Source: Alphaproteobacteria bacterium 41-28
GTDB taxonomy: Bacteria > Pseudomonadota > Alphaproteobacteria > UBA9655
NCBI GenBank assembly: GCA_001897795.1
Contig: MKUL01000068.1
Location: 1 to 38,697 of the forward strand
Length of the DNA stretch: 38,697 nt
Direction: 5' to 3'
Below the pieces are notes generated by a model. The model saw only the letters and a list, made by a program, of their open reading frames with translations. It was not told where the DNA came from and did not search any database. The position numbers and the translations under genes are program-made. The first letter of the stretch is position 1. Each line of letters opens with the position of its first letter. Shown here piece by piece: positions 17,729-24,956 of the stretch.

Positions 17729-18080
17729 CTGCCTTATCTCTTTCTCTTTTACTTTTTATTTGAGAAGAGTATGTATCTGTAGAACAGCTCTGAGTACTGC
17801 ACCACTGGGCACTGGACACTGCCGAAGGGGGGTACCAGATTTTATTTTCTATAGAACCAGAAGCAGCCTCACAAAGGGGTCCTTTTTGGTACTCCTGAAC
17901 TTTTTCTGCACACTGCAATTCTGCACCACTGCTACACTGATCAATCATTTGGTTGACTTCCGAGATGGACTTACAACCCACACCAATCCCTGGGGGACAC
18001 TCAAATCCTCCTTCATAAACGCCCATACACCCTGTGAGGCAGAGTGACAGAAGTGCAGAATGGCAGAGTTGCAGAAGTTT
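17665..18080. repeat. CAG-type short repeats in traV and the traC 5' end
   Basis: Four clusters: 17667-17715 (GCAGTGGTCAGAGTGGCAG), 17786-17822 (GAGTACTGCACCACTGGGCA, CTGGACACTGC), 17908-17940 (CTGCACACTGCAATTCTGC, ACCACTGCTACACTG) and 18036-18077 (GCAGAGTGACAGAAGTGCAG, AATGGCAGAGTTGCAG). They fall in codons for traV residues about 20-30, 66-76 and 104-118 and for the first 20 residues of traC. Confidence 0.6.
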
Positions 18081-18137
18081 TTGAGGCTTTAGAAACTTAA
18101 TTTTATGGTTTTCGTTATTGTTCTTGAATGGGTTCAT
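17709..18137 (-). CDS. traV: TraV, outer-membrane lipoprotein of the T4SS core
   Basis: TraV is the lipoprotein that, with TraK and TraB, forms the envelope-spanning core of the F channel. Seen: a basic N-terminus, a hydrophobic segment ending in the lipobox LTGC (Cys 37), then the TraV signature FECPPGIGVGCKSISEVN with its two Cys. The 142 residues are shorter than F TraV (171). Several segments after the signature (QCSSGAELQCAEK, SAQWCSTQSCST) are encoded by short repeats, so the C-terminal half may be partly repeat-made. ATG at 18137 has a strong AAAGGAG site and lies inside the end of traB. Confidence 0.85.
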   Translation of the reverse strand: MNPFKNNNENHKIKFLKPQKLLQLCHSALLSLCLTGCMGVYEGGFECPPGIGVGCKSISEVNQMIDQCSSGAELQCAEKVQEYQKGPLCEAASGSIENKIWYPPSAVSSAQWCSTQSCSTDTYSSQIKSKRERDKADAQDSI

Positions 18138-19383
18138 TTTGTTCTCCTTTTATTCTGTTTTCTGATCTCTGTTTTCTGATGTCCGCATGGACATCCTGGG
18201 AGCCGATGAAGGTACCTTCCGTAAAGACAATGTCGACGACCTGACCTGCAGCCACTTGAATGACAGGTTGAAGTTGTTCGGCTCTGTCGATATAGTATTG
18301 AGACAAGCGATCGAGTGCTGTTGCAGCTCCTCCTGCCATTCCTGAGGTAAAGGTTTCTCCTATGCTGGGTGGGGTTGTATTTCCTGGCGTAAAGGGATTA
18401 ATAAAGCCCTGGCGATTTTGCGGATTTGCAACATTGCTCAGACCTGCAAAAATCCCTCCCACAAGACTTCTGCCTAAGAACTGTCCATCTTTGGAGGCCA
18501 CAACCCCTCGGATTCCAGCCTTACCATCAGAACCTGCAATGTATCCCGCCACTTGGGTTTCAATGATTTCACCTGTAGCCCTTTCAATACAGGTAAGCTT
18601 TTCAAGGCGAGCGTATACGCGTTCAGAAGAAAGATCCCCATAGGCACTGGCAAGGCAGTGACAATCTTTTAAATCACTTTGAAACTTCCTTGGAAGGGTT
18701 CCAGGATCTATGAGCCTTAAAAGCATCGGCCTTGGATCAGAAGAAGCGTTCATGGCTGATGAGGCATCAAGACCTGAAAGGAGGACTGTTTTTGCAAAGG
18801 CCCCTGCAGGAATAGTTGTATCAACTGTTTTAATCCTCATTAAATGAGGTTGTTTTTGCTGGGGGCTTTCCGTAAGAGCTAAGGTGAACTTTTGAATGGG
18901 TTGATCTTCATGATTAGAATTCTCTTGATGGGCTGAAAAAGAATTGGGGTCCATTATAGATGACTCTGAAGAAGAACCTCCTTGGAAATCTTTAAACCTC
19001 TCTTCGAATCGATTTTCGAGCTCATGAATCTTATCCTCTAAGTCCTGGGAAGCTGTTTGCAATTTCCCTTTATCCTTAACCCCTTCTTCAAAGAGAGTCT
19101 TAAGGGATGTGACTTCAGCGTAGAGCTTTTTATTGTCCTCCTCCATCTTGCAGCGCCATTCTTCATCCGTTCCCCTTTTCGTAAGGGGTGTTTCAATGAG
19201 GGTGGGGGCGCGCTCTGCTGATTTTTTCTCTAGGGGGGGCTTTTTAAAAAGGAACCAGATTACCCCATAGATAAGAATGAGACTAAAGAGGACGATGCAT
19301 CCTAAACGTAAGAACTGTACTCTTCTAACCTGAGAGGCTGATTCTGGATAACTCAAATGCTTAATGTGCTCTTGCCACGACAT
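18115..19383 (-). CDS. traB: TraB, inner-membrane VirB10-like core protein
   Basis: TraB spans the periplasm from the inner membrane to the TraK/TraV ring. Seen: a cytoplasmic start (SWQEHIKHL), one membrane segment (about residues 25-46, LGCIVLFSLILIYGVIWFLF), a coiled coil (about 75-130), and a VirB10-type beta domain with PAGAFAKTVLLSGLDA, PMLLRLIDPGTLPRKFQSDL, the Cys pair DCHCLASAYGDLSSERVYA and GYIAGSDGKAGIRGVV. ATG at 19383 has AAAGGA 9 bases upstream and overlaps traK by 23 bases; a longer reading frame upstream has no such site. 422 residues. Confidence 0.92.
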   Translation of the reverse strand: MSWQEHIKHLSYPESASQVRRVQFLRLGCIVLFSLILIYGVIWFLFKKPPLEKKSAERAPTLIETPLTKRGTDEEWRCKMEEDNKKLYAEVTSLKTLFEEGVKDKGKLQTASQDLEDKIHELENRFEERFKDFQGGSSSESSIMDPNSFSAHQENSNHEDQPIQKFTLALTESPQQKQPHLMRIKTVDTTIPAGAFAKTVLLSGLDASSAMNASSDPRPMLLRLIDPGTLPRKFQSDLKDCHCLASAYGDLSSERVYARLEKLTCIERATGEIIETQVAGYIAGSDGKAGIRGVVASKDGQFLGRSLVGGIFAGLSNVANPQNRQGFINPFTPGNTTPPSIGETFTSGMAGGAATALDRLSQYYIDRAEQLQPVIQVAAGQVVDIVFTEGTFIGSQDVHADIRKQRSENRIKGEQNEPIQEQ

Positions 19384-20065
19384 GAACAAGGGTCCTTTCT
19401 TTTGGATTGATGGTTTTTTTTGGCATGTAAATGGCAACAACTTCTGTTTCCTTGAGGGTTAAGGCAAACTCGGGTTCAGAGAGAATCAATGGTTTTTGAA
19501 AGCGATTCTGAATCTCATAGGTAAGGCACCGAAGTTTCTGTCCTTTAAGCTCCCTTATGAGATAGGGACCTTCCTTAAGAGTTTGCAGTTTCAGGGGAAC
19601 ACGCTTATAGCCCAAAGGAATGCGCCCTTCATGACAGACTTGAAGGAGTGTTTCAATTTCATCGCGGCTATAATCCTGATTATTCTTAGAGATTTGATTT
19701 TCTTGATCCATAGCTTCAAGAATCAGCGCTTCAGGCACTTGATCTTGAGGTGTCAAACGCAAGTCTTGGGTATGCCCATGTTCTGTGGTGAGTGTTAAAT
19801 GAATGGGTTTTGAATTGTTAGAATAGCGAGGACGGATAAAGACTTGTCCCTGGGCTTCATCAGCTTCAAGCACATATTCATTCCCAAGACCAAAGACATT
19901 TAGAATTCGGTCGTTCTTAACTATAATTCGCGTTAACTCTTCACGAGAAATAGGAGCTTCAATGGCCTTTAAGTCATTAAGAGGATAAAGAAGGGCCGCA
20001 TGAACAGTATTTGCTGCAAAAAGAAAAGCAATAAGACTTATGGAAATAAAAAGTTTAGTTTGCAT
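19361..20065 (-). CDS. traK: TraK, secretin-like core protein
   Basis: TraK forms the outer ring of the F channel in the periplasm, like VirB9. Seen: a clear signal peptide (MQTKLFISISLIAFLFAANT, cleaved after HA at about 23), then beta-rich sequence with ISREELTRIIVKNDRI, FGLGNEYVLEADEAQGQVFI, and the C-terminal domain YEIQNRFQKPLILSEPEFAL, VVAIYMPKKTINPKERT. 234 residues against 242 in F. The ATG at 20065 follows GGAGGAAATCCCC; the upstream ATG at 20092 has no support. Overlaps traE by 11 bases. Confidence 0.91.
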   Translation of the reverse strand: MQTKLFISISLIAFLFAANTVHAALLYPLNDLKAIEAPISREELTRIIVKNDRILNVFGLGNEYVLEADEAQGQVFIRPRYSNNSKPIHLTLTTEHGHTQDLRLTPQDQVPEALILEAMDQENQISKNNQDYSRDEIETLLQVCHEGRIPLGYKRVPLKLQTLKEGPYLIRELKGQKLRCLTYEIQNRFQKPLILSEPEFALTLKETEVVAIYMPKKTINPKERTLVHVVARAH

Positions 20066-20615
20066 GGGGATTTCCTCCAGAGACGCTCTCAAGAAGAAAG
20101 GCGCCTCCTCTGTTGGTGAATTTAAACGTTAAGGTTTCTGTTGTTTCTCGAACCCTTTTCTCTCCTATGAAACTTGAGAGATTACCTGTAACGATGGCTT
20201 CAAGTTTTTTTGGGTTAACCGTGATTTGACTAGGCTTGAAGTGGGTCGAAAGTTGAAGAGAGATATAGCGCTCTTCATCTTTGAAAAGCTGAGCTTTAAG
20301 GGCTCCGTAAGATTCCGGTGCCGTATGCTTTAAAAGAGCCTTATGCTTAAAGGGAAAACTGGAAGGCGAAATATCTAAAAGCAGCATGGCCATAAAATGC
20401 CCCATGTCTTCAAGGTATTCAGCAGAGACCTCTTCCCCCTTAACCCAAAATGGGTTTTCCAGCTGAGGGGGAATAAGGATGACTTTTTCTTTTTTGCAAC
20501 ACACAAGGGTTACCAACAATACATTACTCAGAGAAAGAAGACTCACAAGAACAACAAGGCTGTTCCGCTGGGAAATGAATTTGATGATATCATGACGAAG
20601 GAAATCCGCATTCAT
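20055..20615 (-). CDS. traE: TraE, inner-membrane core assembly protein
   Basis: TraE is a VirB8-like bitopic protein needed for pilus assembly. Seen: a short cytoplasmic N-terminus, one membrane segment (SLVVLVSLLSLSNVLLVTLV, about 19-40), then a periplasmic domain with VILIPPQLENPFWVKGEEVS, YLEDMGHFMAMLLLDISPSS and FIGEKRVRETTETLTFKF. 186 residues, as in F (188). ATG at 20615 overlaps the traL stop (ATGA) and follows GGGAG, which rules out the longer frame from 20684. Confidence 0.92.
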   Translation of the reverse strand: MNADFLRHDIIKFISQRNSLVVLVSLLSLSNVLLVTLVCCKKEKVILIPPQLENPFWVKGEEVSAEYLEDMGHFMAMLLLDISPSSFPFKHKALLKHTAPESYGALKAQLFKDEERYISLQLSTHFKPSQITVNPKKLEAIVTGNLSSFIGEKRVRETTETLTFKFTNRGGAFLLESVSGGNPHAN

Positions 20616-20902
20616 CCAATCATCTCCCGAATATGGGAAGGCACATAAAGCTTCATAACGTGCTGTGAGGTGGGAAGGTGCCAATACATGGCATGAACAA
20701 GTGAAGATCCAGCATTTCTTTTTTTAAGAGAGCGTAACAGAGATAAAGAGCCTATTCCTGCCACAAAGCCTGTTAAAAACCACCCCATAAAAAGTCCCCC
20801 TATAAGAGGACACAGAAGGGATAAAGCTTCATCCTTATGGATTCCTAGAAACCTCAAAGGCTGATCAAGACGATTTAGGATGTAGTTTTCACTTCTATCC
20901 AT
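20612..20902 (-). CDS. traL: TraL, small inner-membrane pilus assembly protein
   Basis: TraL is a VirB3-like protein. Seen: the signature start (ENYILNRLDQPLRFLGI), one long or hairpin membrane region (SLLCPLIGGLFMGWFLTGFV), then KKRNAGSSLVHAMYWHLPTS, all typical. 96 residues against 91 in F. ATG at 20902 follows GGGGGG by 5 bases; the frame open to 20926 has no such site. Overlaps traE by 4 bases. Confidence 0.92.
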   Translation of the reverse strand: MDRSENYILNRLDQPLRFLGIHKDEALSLLCPLIGGLFMGWFLTGFVAGIGSLSLLRSLKKRNAGSSLVHAMYWHLPTSQHVMKLYVPSHIREMIG

Positions 20903-20913
20903 GTGTTCCCCCC

Positions 20914-21213
20914 TTAAATGCAGCACGTATATGCAGCTTCAATCCATTTATTGGCAAAGGCATAACCGATAGCGATGCCAATCGAGGTCCCAAAGGGCAC
21001 AAAACTTGACTTCATGTAGGAAAAAATAGCCCCTGCTACGACACCTGCTGTTAAGACAGCAGCTATAACGTTCCCCCCTAAAAGAGCACGGAGATTATTC
21101 ACGCTCTCTTTCATTTGTCCTTCCTGAACAGCAAAGACGTCAGGAGGATTGGATAGGAAAATGATCGCAATCATAAAAAACGGCAGGACAAAAAGGGTAT
21201 TCTTGTTATTCAT
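20914..21213 (-). CDS. traA: TraA, F-type propilin
   Basis: Propilin of the conjugative pilus. Seen: a signal peptide (MNNKNTLFVLPFFMIAIIFL, cleavage after DVFA near residue 28), a polar N-terminal helix of mature pilin (QMKESVNNLRALLGG), two hydrophobic helices (about 46-67 and 72-92) separated by a short loop (KSSFVPFG), and a Cys-Cys-Ile end. Size and layout match F-type pilins (mature about 70 residues). It abuts ssb: the ssb stop TAA overlaps the ATG by one base. As in other F-type operons it precedes traL, traE and traK. Confidence 0.85.
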   Translation of the reverse strand: MNNKNTLFVLPFFMIAIIFLSNPPDVFAVQEGQMKESVNNLRALLGGNVIAAVLTAGVVAGAIFSYMKSSFVPFGTSIGIAIGYAFANKWIEAAYTCCI

Positions 21214-21824
21214 TAATTGTTCTCCTTTTGTTGAGTGTCTTCAGAACCTACTCTCTGAAGCCTATCTTCTACCGGAGGAGATGAAGTTTCAGGAGGCAGT
21301 TCTGATGGACAAGGTTGGGTTGAGTGAGAGTTTTCCAGTGAAGAATCAGGGACCTGCTTCTCATCCTTTATAAGATCAGGCTTTTTGCTCACTTCTTGAT
21401 CGGGGATGGGATTGAGAGGGAGATGCGGAGAATGGCTCGCACCCAGGACAGTGCCCTCATGCTTTTGATGGCGGGGGCGCAGATGGACTATCTGTCCATC
21501 TCCATTGGTAATGACAATATGTGAGGTTGAATGATACTGGCCATATTTGTCTGCCCAGTGATGGTAAGTGAGCTTTCCCTCAACATACAAAGGATCACCT
21601 TGTTCAAGGGCATCTTTGATCCATTTTACCGTTGATTCCCGAAAAACAGTAATTTGATGCCATTCTGTGCACTTTTGCCATTCTGTTTCTCCGTTTTCAC
21701 GGGAGCGAGATTTTAAATAGGTATTTGTGGCCAAGAAAAAACTTGCGATTATTCGCCCGCTTTGCGTAAGCTTTATCGTGGGAATGCGGCCTACATTTCC
21801 TTGAAGGATAACTTTATTGAGCAT
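21213..21824 (-). CDS. ssb: Single-stranded DNA-binding protein of the element
   Basis: Binds single-stranded DNA during plasmid or element transfer and replication. Seen: an OB-fold (residues 1-110) starting MLNKVILQGNVGRIPTIKL with the usual LATNTYLKS, WHQITVF and DPLYVEGKLTYHHW stretches, then a Pro/Ser-rich linker. It ends SEDTQQKENN and lacks the acidic hydrophobic tip (DDxxPF) by which SSB recruits partner proteins. 203 residues. ATG at 21824 follows AAAGGAGATATTAGAA. Placed directly before traA, so it is an element-encoded SSB, not the housekeeping one. Confidence 0.92.
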   Translation of the reverse strand: MLNKVILQGNVGRIPTIKLTQSGRIIASFFLATNTYLKSRSRENGETEWQKCTEWHQITVFRESTVKWIKDALEQGDPLYVEGKLTYHHWADKYGQYHSTSHIVITNGDGQIVHLRPRHQKHEGTVLGASHSPHLPLNPIPDQEVSKKPDLIKDEKQVPDSSLENSHSTQPCPSELPPETSSPPVEDRLQRVGSEDTQQKENN

Positions 21825-21942
21825 TTCTAATATCTCCTTTTAAATAGTTCGGGCCTATGGGGTTCTCGGATCTATCACCCGAGGGGCTACCTGGGTTCCC
21901 CCATTGAATTGGGGAGATCGAGACGTGAGTTGTAGTGAGCAT
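21814..21942 (-). CDS. Possible 42-residue ORF between rep-like gene and ssb
   Basis: ATG at 21942 follows AAAGGAAACACTC. The product is Pro/Gly/Asn-rich (SPIQWGNPGSPSGDRSENPI) and ends inside the ssb start. Its first part overlaps the 3' end of the rep-like gene in another frame. It bridges an otherwise unfilled 62-base gap, and may help couple ssb translation. No family recognised; composition is unlike a folded protein. Confidence 0.2.
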   Translation of the reverse strand: MLTTTHVSISPIQWGNPGSPSGDRSENPIGPNYLKGDIRNAQ

Positions 21943-23308
21943 GAGTGTTTCCTTTCTTTTTGATGGTTTGAGAATTAGAAAAGGGTGACTGAGCATCAGC
22001 AGAAGACCTGGGAACCGCAGGTTTTAACGCTGCAGCCAGCCGTGTTCTGATGTTTCTGGCCTTTGGGAATGTTTTTTGAATGACGGGTAAGAGCTCCAAA
22101 CGGAGATTTTCAATATGGTTGAGGGCCTTTTGATCCCCGCATTTAATCCACACAAGCTTTCCATCAAATTCTTCAAACTGGGCACGGGCAATGTCTTTAA
22201 GCACTGTTAAGGACAAGGACACATTCCCATGATCACAGCGGCTTAAGTCGATGCACCACTCTTTCCACGTTGAATCTTCAAAAGAGGCAAAAATTTTATT
22301 TCGTTCTTTGTCTCTATGGACTTGAGCGACCTCTTCATTTTTCTGATCAAAAGTCTCTGGATTATCGAAATTTCCGTCTACCACTTTGAGAACATTGCCC
22401 TCAGATAAGATCCAATCCAAACTCACACGCCATCTTCGAGCTCCTTGACCCATCAAAAAGGGAGAGTGTTTGATGCGTTCACAAAATCGTTCCCATTGCC
22501 TGAGGTCGCTTTGAAAGTAACGAGAGAATAAGCCTTTTAAGCGTTGTTTTCGTTCATCTGTAAGAGTAAGGGATTCTGGGTTTACGTACCGCCTCCAAAG
22601 ATCCACCATTAAAAACGTGATTTCACGCGCGCGCAGTGCGTGTTCTCTGTTTGTAATCTCTGATGTAATCTCTGTATAAGTATAGGAAGTTAAATTTTTT
22701 TCTTTCAAAGGAAAAATTTTTTCGTTCGAAGGTAAATTTTTTACCTCCGAAGAAAAATTTTCTTTCAAAGAGGTAACTGAATTATTGGAACTTTCTGAGA
22801 TTTCTTCCTTTGCTTTCAGAATAGGACGTAGAGAATAACCAGGAAGGGCATAGCCTAATGCCAAAAGATCTTTTTGGAGTTTTCGAAGATTAACTCTGTA
22901 TTGGGTAGTCTTATTCCACTTATCATCCGGATTAGAACGCTCATCAAGCCATCCTTGCTCGACAAGATACCTCAAATACTTGCGCATGGTCGGGCGCGTC
23001 ACACGCAGCATTGTCTCTCCATTAAGCTCCTCTGCAGTTTTGTAAATCCATCCATGACTGGGCAAGACATTGCAATCAGGTTGAACTCTTCTCTCTTCTT
23101 CTAAAAGAAGGTCAAAGTCATTGACACGTTGTGTCCAATACAAGAGTTGGTTTAAGACAATGGCAATAAGGGGATCGTTCGTAAGTTCAACAAGCTCTTC
23201 CCGAACAACAGCAACCTTTAAAGGCCCGCCGTTCGATTTAGAGAGGAGAGGATGGGAGGGAGTGACTCCCTCCCCAGGCTCGTCCATAGGCTGGGGAAGG
23301 ACTATCAT
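21887..23308 (-). CDS. Replication-initiator-like winged-helix protein
   Basis: A 473-residue protein. Its N-terminal part (about 30-150) looks like a winged-helix of plasmid/phage replication initiators or replisome organisers: ELTNDPLIAIVLNQLLYWTQ, then GWIYKTAEELNGETML, VTRPTMRKYLRYLVEQGWLD, TTQYRVNLRKLQ. A low-complexity Lys/Ser/Asn linker follows (about 170-220), a second helical domain (LMVDLWRRYVNPESL, RRWRVSLDWIL), and a C-terminal domain with STWKEWCIDLSRCDHG and KTFPKARNIRTRLAAAL, somewhat like the N-terminal domain of DnaA, as in DnaA-like genes reported in RAGE elements. Function is inferred. Overlaps the upstream gene by 4 bases (ATGA) and precedes ssb. Confidence 0.6.
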   Translation of the reverse strand: MIVLPQPMDEPGEGVTPSHPLLSKSNGGPLKVAVVREELVELTNDPLIAIVLNQLLYWTQRVNDFDLLLEEERRVQPDCNVLPSHGWIYKTAEELNGETMLRVTRPTMRKYLRYLVEQGWLDERSNPDDKWNKTTQYRVNLRKLQKDLLALGYALPGYSLRPILKAKEEISESSNNSVTSLKENFSSEVKNLPSNEKIFPLKEKNLTSYTYTEITSEITNREHALRAREITFLMVDLWRRYVNPESLTLTDERKQRLKGLFSRYFQSDLRQWERFCERIKHSPFLMGQGARRWRVSLDWILSEGNVLKVVDGNFDNPETFDQKNEEVAQVHRDKERNKIFASFEDSTWKEWCIDLSRCDHGNVSLSLTVLKDIARAQFEEFDGKLVWIKCGDQKALNHIENLRLELLPVIQKTFPKARNIRTRLAAALKPAVPRSSADAQSPFSNSQTIKKKGNTHAHYNSRLDLPNSMGEPR

Positions 23309-23880
23309 TGGACAAGCCTATTAGTTGAACTTAAGGATAAGGCTTGAATAATCTTTAATGCATTGCTCGAATTAACATCTAAAAGCCCATGAAGATGGTT
23401 ATCAGGAGTATCTTCAGCCTCTAAAAGATAAGGCCAGTACCCGTAAATTTTCGAATTACGATAGTCCTTGAATCGCAAAGTAAGAGCTAAGAAATCAAGA
23501 TTTTTCTTTTTACCAAATTCCACGAATGCTTGATAAAGATTTAAATAAAACTTCTGATAAAAATCTAATATGCTTAAAGTGAAAATGGATTCATCGTCCT
23601 CAACGCAAAAGCACACTCTTCCATACCATATGTCCTGTCTTTCTGGCTGAAAGCTTAAAATCACCTTTGCGACCCTTTCGGAAAGAGAAGAAACAGGTTG
23701 TTTACAAAGGGCAGCCCCTCCATAAACCCCTCGTATTTCATCTTCAACGATGATAAAGGTCGTTCTTTCTTTCTCTTTTAAAAACAAGTCGCAGCTTTGA
23801 TAAATTTTTAAAAGATTTAAATAGGATTGAATCGTGTGTTTATAAAGCCCATGATCTTTGGGTTCAATCATTGTAAGCAT
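23305..23880 (-). CDS. Unrecognised protein, possibly acyltransferase-like (GNAT fold)
   Basis: A 191-residue soluble protein, first gene of the tra operon as read here. The strand pattern TTFIIVEDEIRGVYGGAAL, the later AFVEFGKKKNLDFLALTLRF and the end motif SKIYGYWPYLLE resemble GNAT or autoinducer-synthase-like N-acyltransferases (beta-strand, helix, G(Y/F)WPY), but no acetyl-CoA loop (R/QxxGxG/A) is visible, so this is a weak guess. ATG at 23880 follows AAAGGA by 6 bases; it overlaps the replication-like gene by 4 bases, so it is probably linked to replication or transfer. Confidence 0.55.
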   Translation of the reverse strand: MLTMIEPKDHGLYKHTIQSYLNLLKIYQSCDLFLKEKERTTFIIVEDEIRGVYGGAALCKQPVSSLSERVAKVILSFQPERQDIWYGRVCFCVEDDESIFTLSILDFYQKFYLNLYQAFVEFGKKKNLDFLALTLRFKDYRNSKIYGYWPYLLEAEDTPDNHLHGLLDVNSSNALKIIQALSLSSTNRLVQ

Positions 23881-23945
23881 AGAAATTCCTTTGCTCGTTG
23901 AAGGTTATCGTTAGAACCCAGCAAAGGATGTCTATAAGGAAGCAT

Positions 23946-23988
23946 ACCTTGTTCTCTTAAATCTTGCCTTTAGGCGAGAACTTAAGGT
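23946..23988. promoter_or_regulatory. Long hairpin in the leader of the tra operon
   Basis: ACCTT-GTTCTC ... GCC-TTTA-GGC ... GAGAAC-TTAAGGT pairs into a broken stem of about 15 bp with a TTTA loop. It lies about 65 bases before the first gene of the minus-strand operon and about 40 bases left of the terminator-like hairpin. It could be a leader attenuator (minus) or part of a small RNA (plus). Confidence 0.4.
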
Positions 23989-24027
23989 AAGCTTTTGACA
24001 TATAGGGCTTTGAAGGGTCCTGTATGG

Positions 24028-24078
24028 GCACCTGTGAAGGTCTTCGAAAACTGTCACAGGTGCTTTTCTTATTTTTTT
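24028..24078 (+). terminator. Rho-independent terminator (plus strand)
   Basis: A perfect 10-bp stem GCACCTGTGA / TCACAGGTGC with a 16-base loop is followed by TTTTCTTATTTTTTT. The U-run is on the plus strand, but no plus-strand protein gene lies upstream, so the transcript ended here would be non-coding or come from readthrough. On the minus strand there is no U-run. Confidence 0.7.
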
Positions 24079-24087
24079 ATGGTTTTA

Positions 24088-24372
24088 TCATCGTTTATTT
24101 CTTCCTCGATTCTTGTTTTCGTTTTCCATAATGACTTCAAAAAAATCTTCATCACTCGTGTTGGTTGTACTATGTTTTGCTTTTTGTTCTTCAAAAGCCT
24201 CTATATCTTTTGGACGGTAAAAAGTATTGCGACCAATTTTAATAGAACGTGGTCCTTTCCCATTCCATCTCCATTGAGCCAAAGTAATTGTTGTTATTTT
24301 CCAACGCTGAGCTAAATCCTCCGGTTCAATTAAGGTTGTCTCGAGAGGGATCACCTTCTTTTTTTGCTCCAT
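24088..24372 (-). CDS. Small HTH protein, excisionase/AlpA-like
   Basis: A 94-residue DNA-binding protein. The middle reads LIEPEDLAQRWKITTITLAQ then WRWNGKGPRSIKIGRNTFYR and PKDIEAFEEQ, the layout of MerR-type winged helices of the excisionase/AlpA group (helix, turn, helix with Trp-Arg, then the wing GxGPxxIKIGR). Such proteins direct excision or activate operons in integrative elements. The C-terminus is charged and disordered. It stands head to head with the XRE-type gene at 24504 and just upstream of the tra operon, a good place for a transfer or excision switch (inference). Confidence 0.75.
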   Translation of the reverse strand: MEQKKKVIPLETTLIEPEDLAQRWKITTITLAQWRWNGKGPRSIKIGRNTFYRPKDIEAFEEQKAKHSTTNTSDEDFFEVIMENENKNRGRNKR

Positions 24373-24503
24373 GGTACGCCTATAAAAGTTTTTATACTAA
24401 TAGATACGTATAATACTTCAATTGACGTATGTCAACGAAAATTTTTTATACCTACTTAAAAATATGTTTCAAATAGTCGAAAGATATGTTAAGAGTGTTT
24501 ATT
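24373..24503. promoter_or_regulatory. Divergent promoter/operator region
   Basis: A 131-base AT-rich gap between two divergent regulator genes. Visible symmetrical sites: TATAAAA-GT-TTTTATA (24381-24396), ATACGTAT (24404-24411) and TTGAC-GTAT-GTCAA (24422-24435). A TATAAT at 24409-24414 could be the -10 for the XRE gene. The dyads are candidate operators for either regulator. Confidence 0.5.
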
Positions 24504-24956
24504 ATGAGTACTCAGATAGCGAAACAGATTTCCACACGGATGAGAGCGAAAAATCTCTCTCTCCAAGCTTTAGAGAAAGAAGCAGGGTTAAGACCAAGTG
24601 CTGTTCAGAACATTCTCAGGGGAAAATCAAAAAAGCCTAGTGCAGAGATTTTAAAGGCAGTTGGTGATGTTCTAGGATGCACCGTAAATGATCTTCTCTC
24701 TGAGCAGGAAATGTCTCTTGAGGAAGAGGTTACCCAATCAAAAAAAGAACTTCTTGGTCACAAATACGAATATCCAGAGCTTTTTTTGGAAGTCGTAAAA
24801 TTTGTTAATGAGGCTTTAAAGCACAAAGAGAATATCCTAACAATCGAACAGTTCTTGAGTTGTATAGAAGAAATTTATCTTCATTCCATTCAAAAAGACC
24901 CAAGCGAAATTGATCAAGATTTCGCTGAATGGTGGATTGATCTGGCTACGGATTAA
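24504..24956 (+). CDS. XRE-family (Cro/CI) transcriptional regulator
   Basis: 150 residues. An N-terminal HTH (about residues 1-65) reads IAKQISTRMRAKNLSLQALE, then GLRPSAVQNILRGKSKKPSA and ILKAVGDVLGCTVNDLLSE, a classical XRE domain. The C-terminal half (LEVVKFVNEALKHKENILTI) is helical and probably for dimer formation or ligand sensing. The ATG at 24504 has a weak AAGAG site; the frame opens earlier at 24486. It overlaps the STAND gene tail to tail by 4 bases. Likely the repressor of the element or of its divergent neighbour (inference). Confidence 0.88.
   Translation: MSTQIAKQISTRMRAKNLSLQALEKEAGLRPSAVQNILRGKSKKPSAEILKAVGDVLGCTVNDLLSEQEMSLEEEVTQSKKELLGHKYEYPELFLEVVKFVNEALKHKENILTIEQFLSCIEEIYLHSIQKDPSEIDQDFAEWWIDLATD

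Noticed and set aside
17652..18047. 131-codon plus-strand ORF opposite traV/traC
   Set aside because: Antisense to the TraV signature and to repeat clusters; no start signal.
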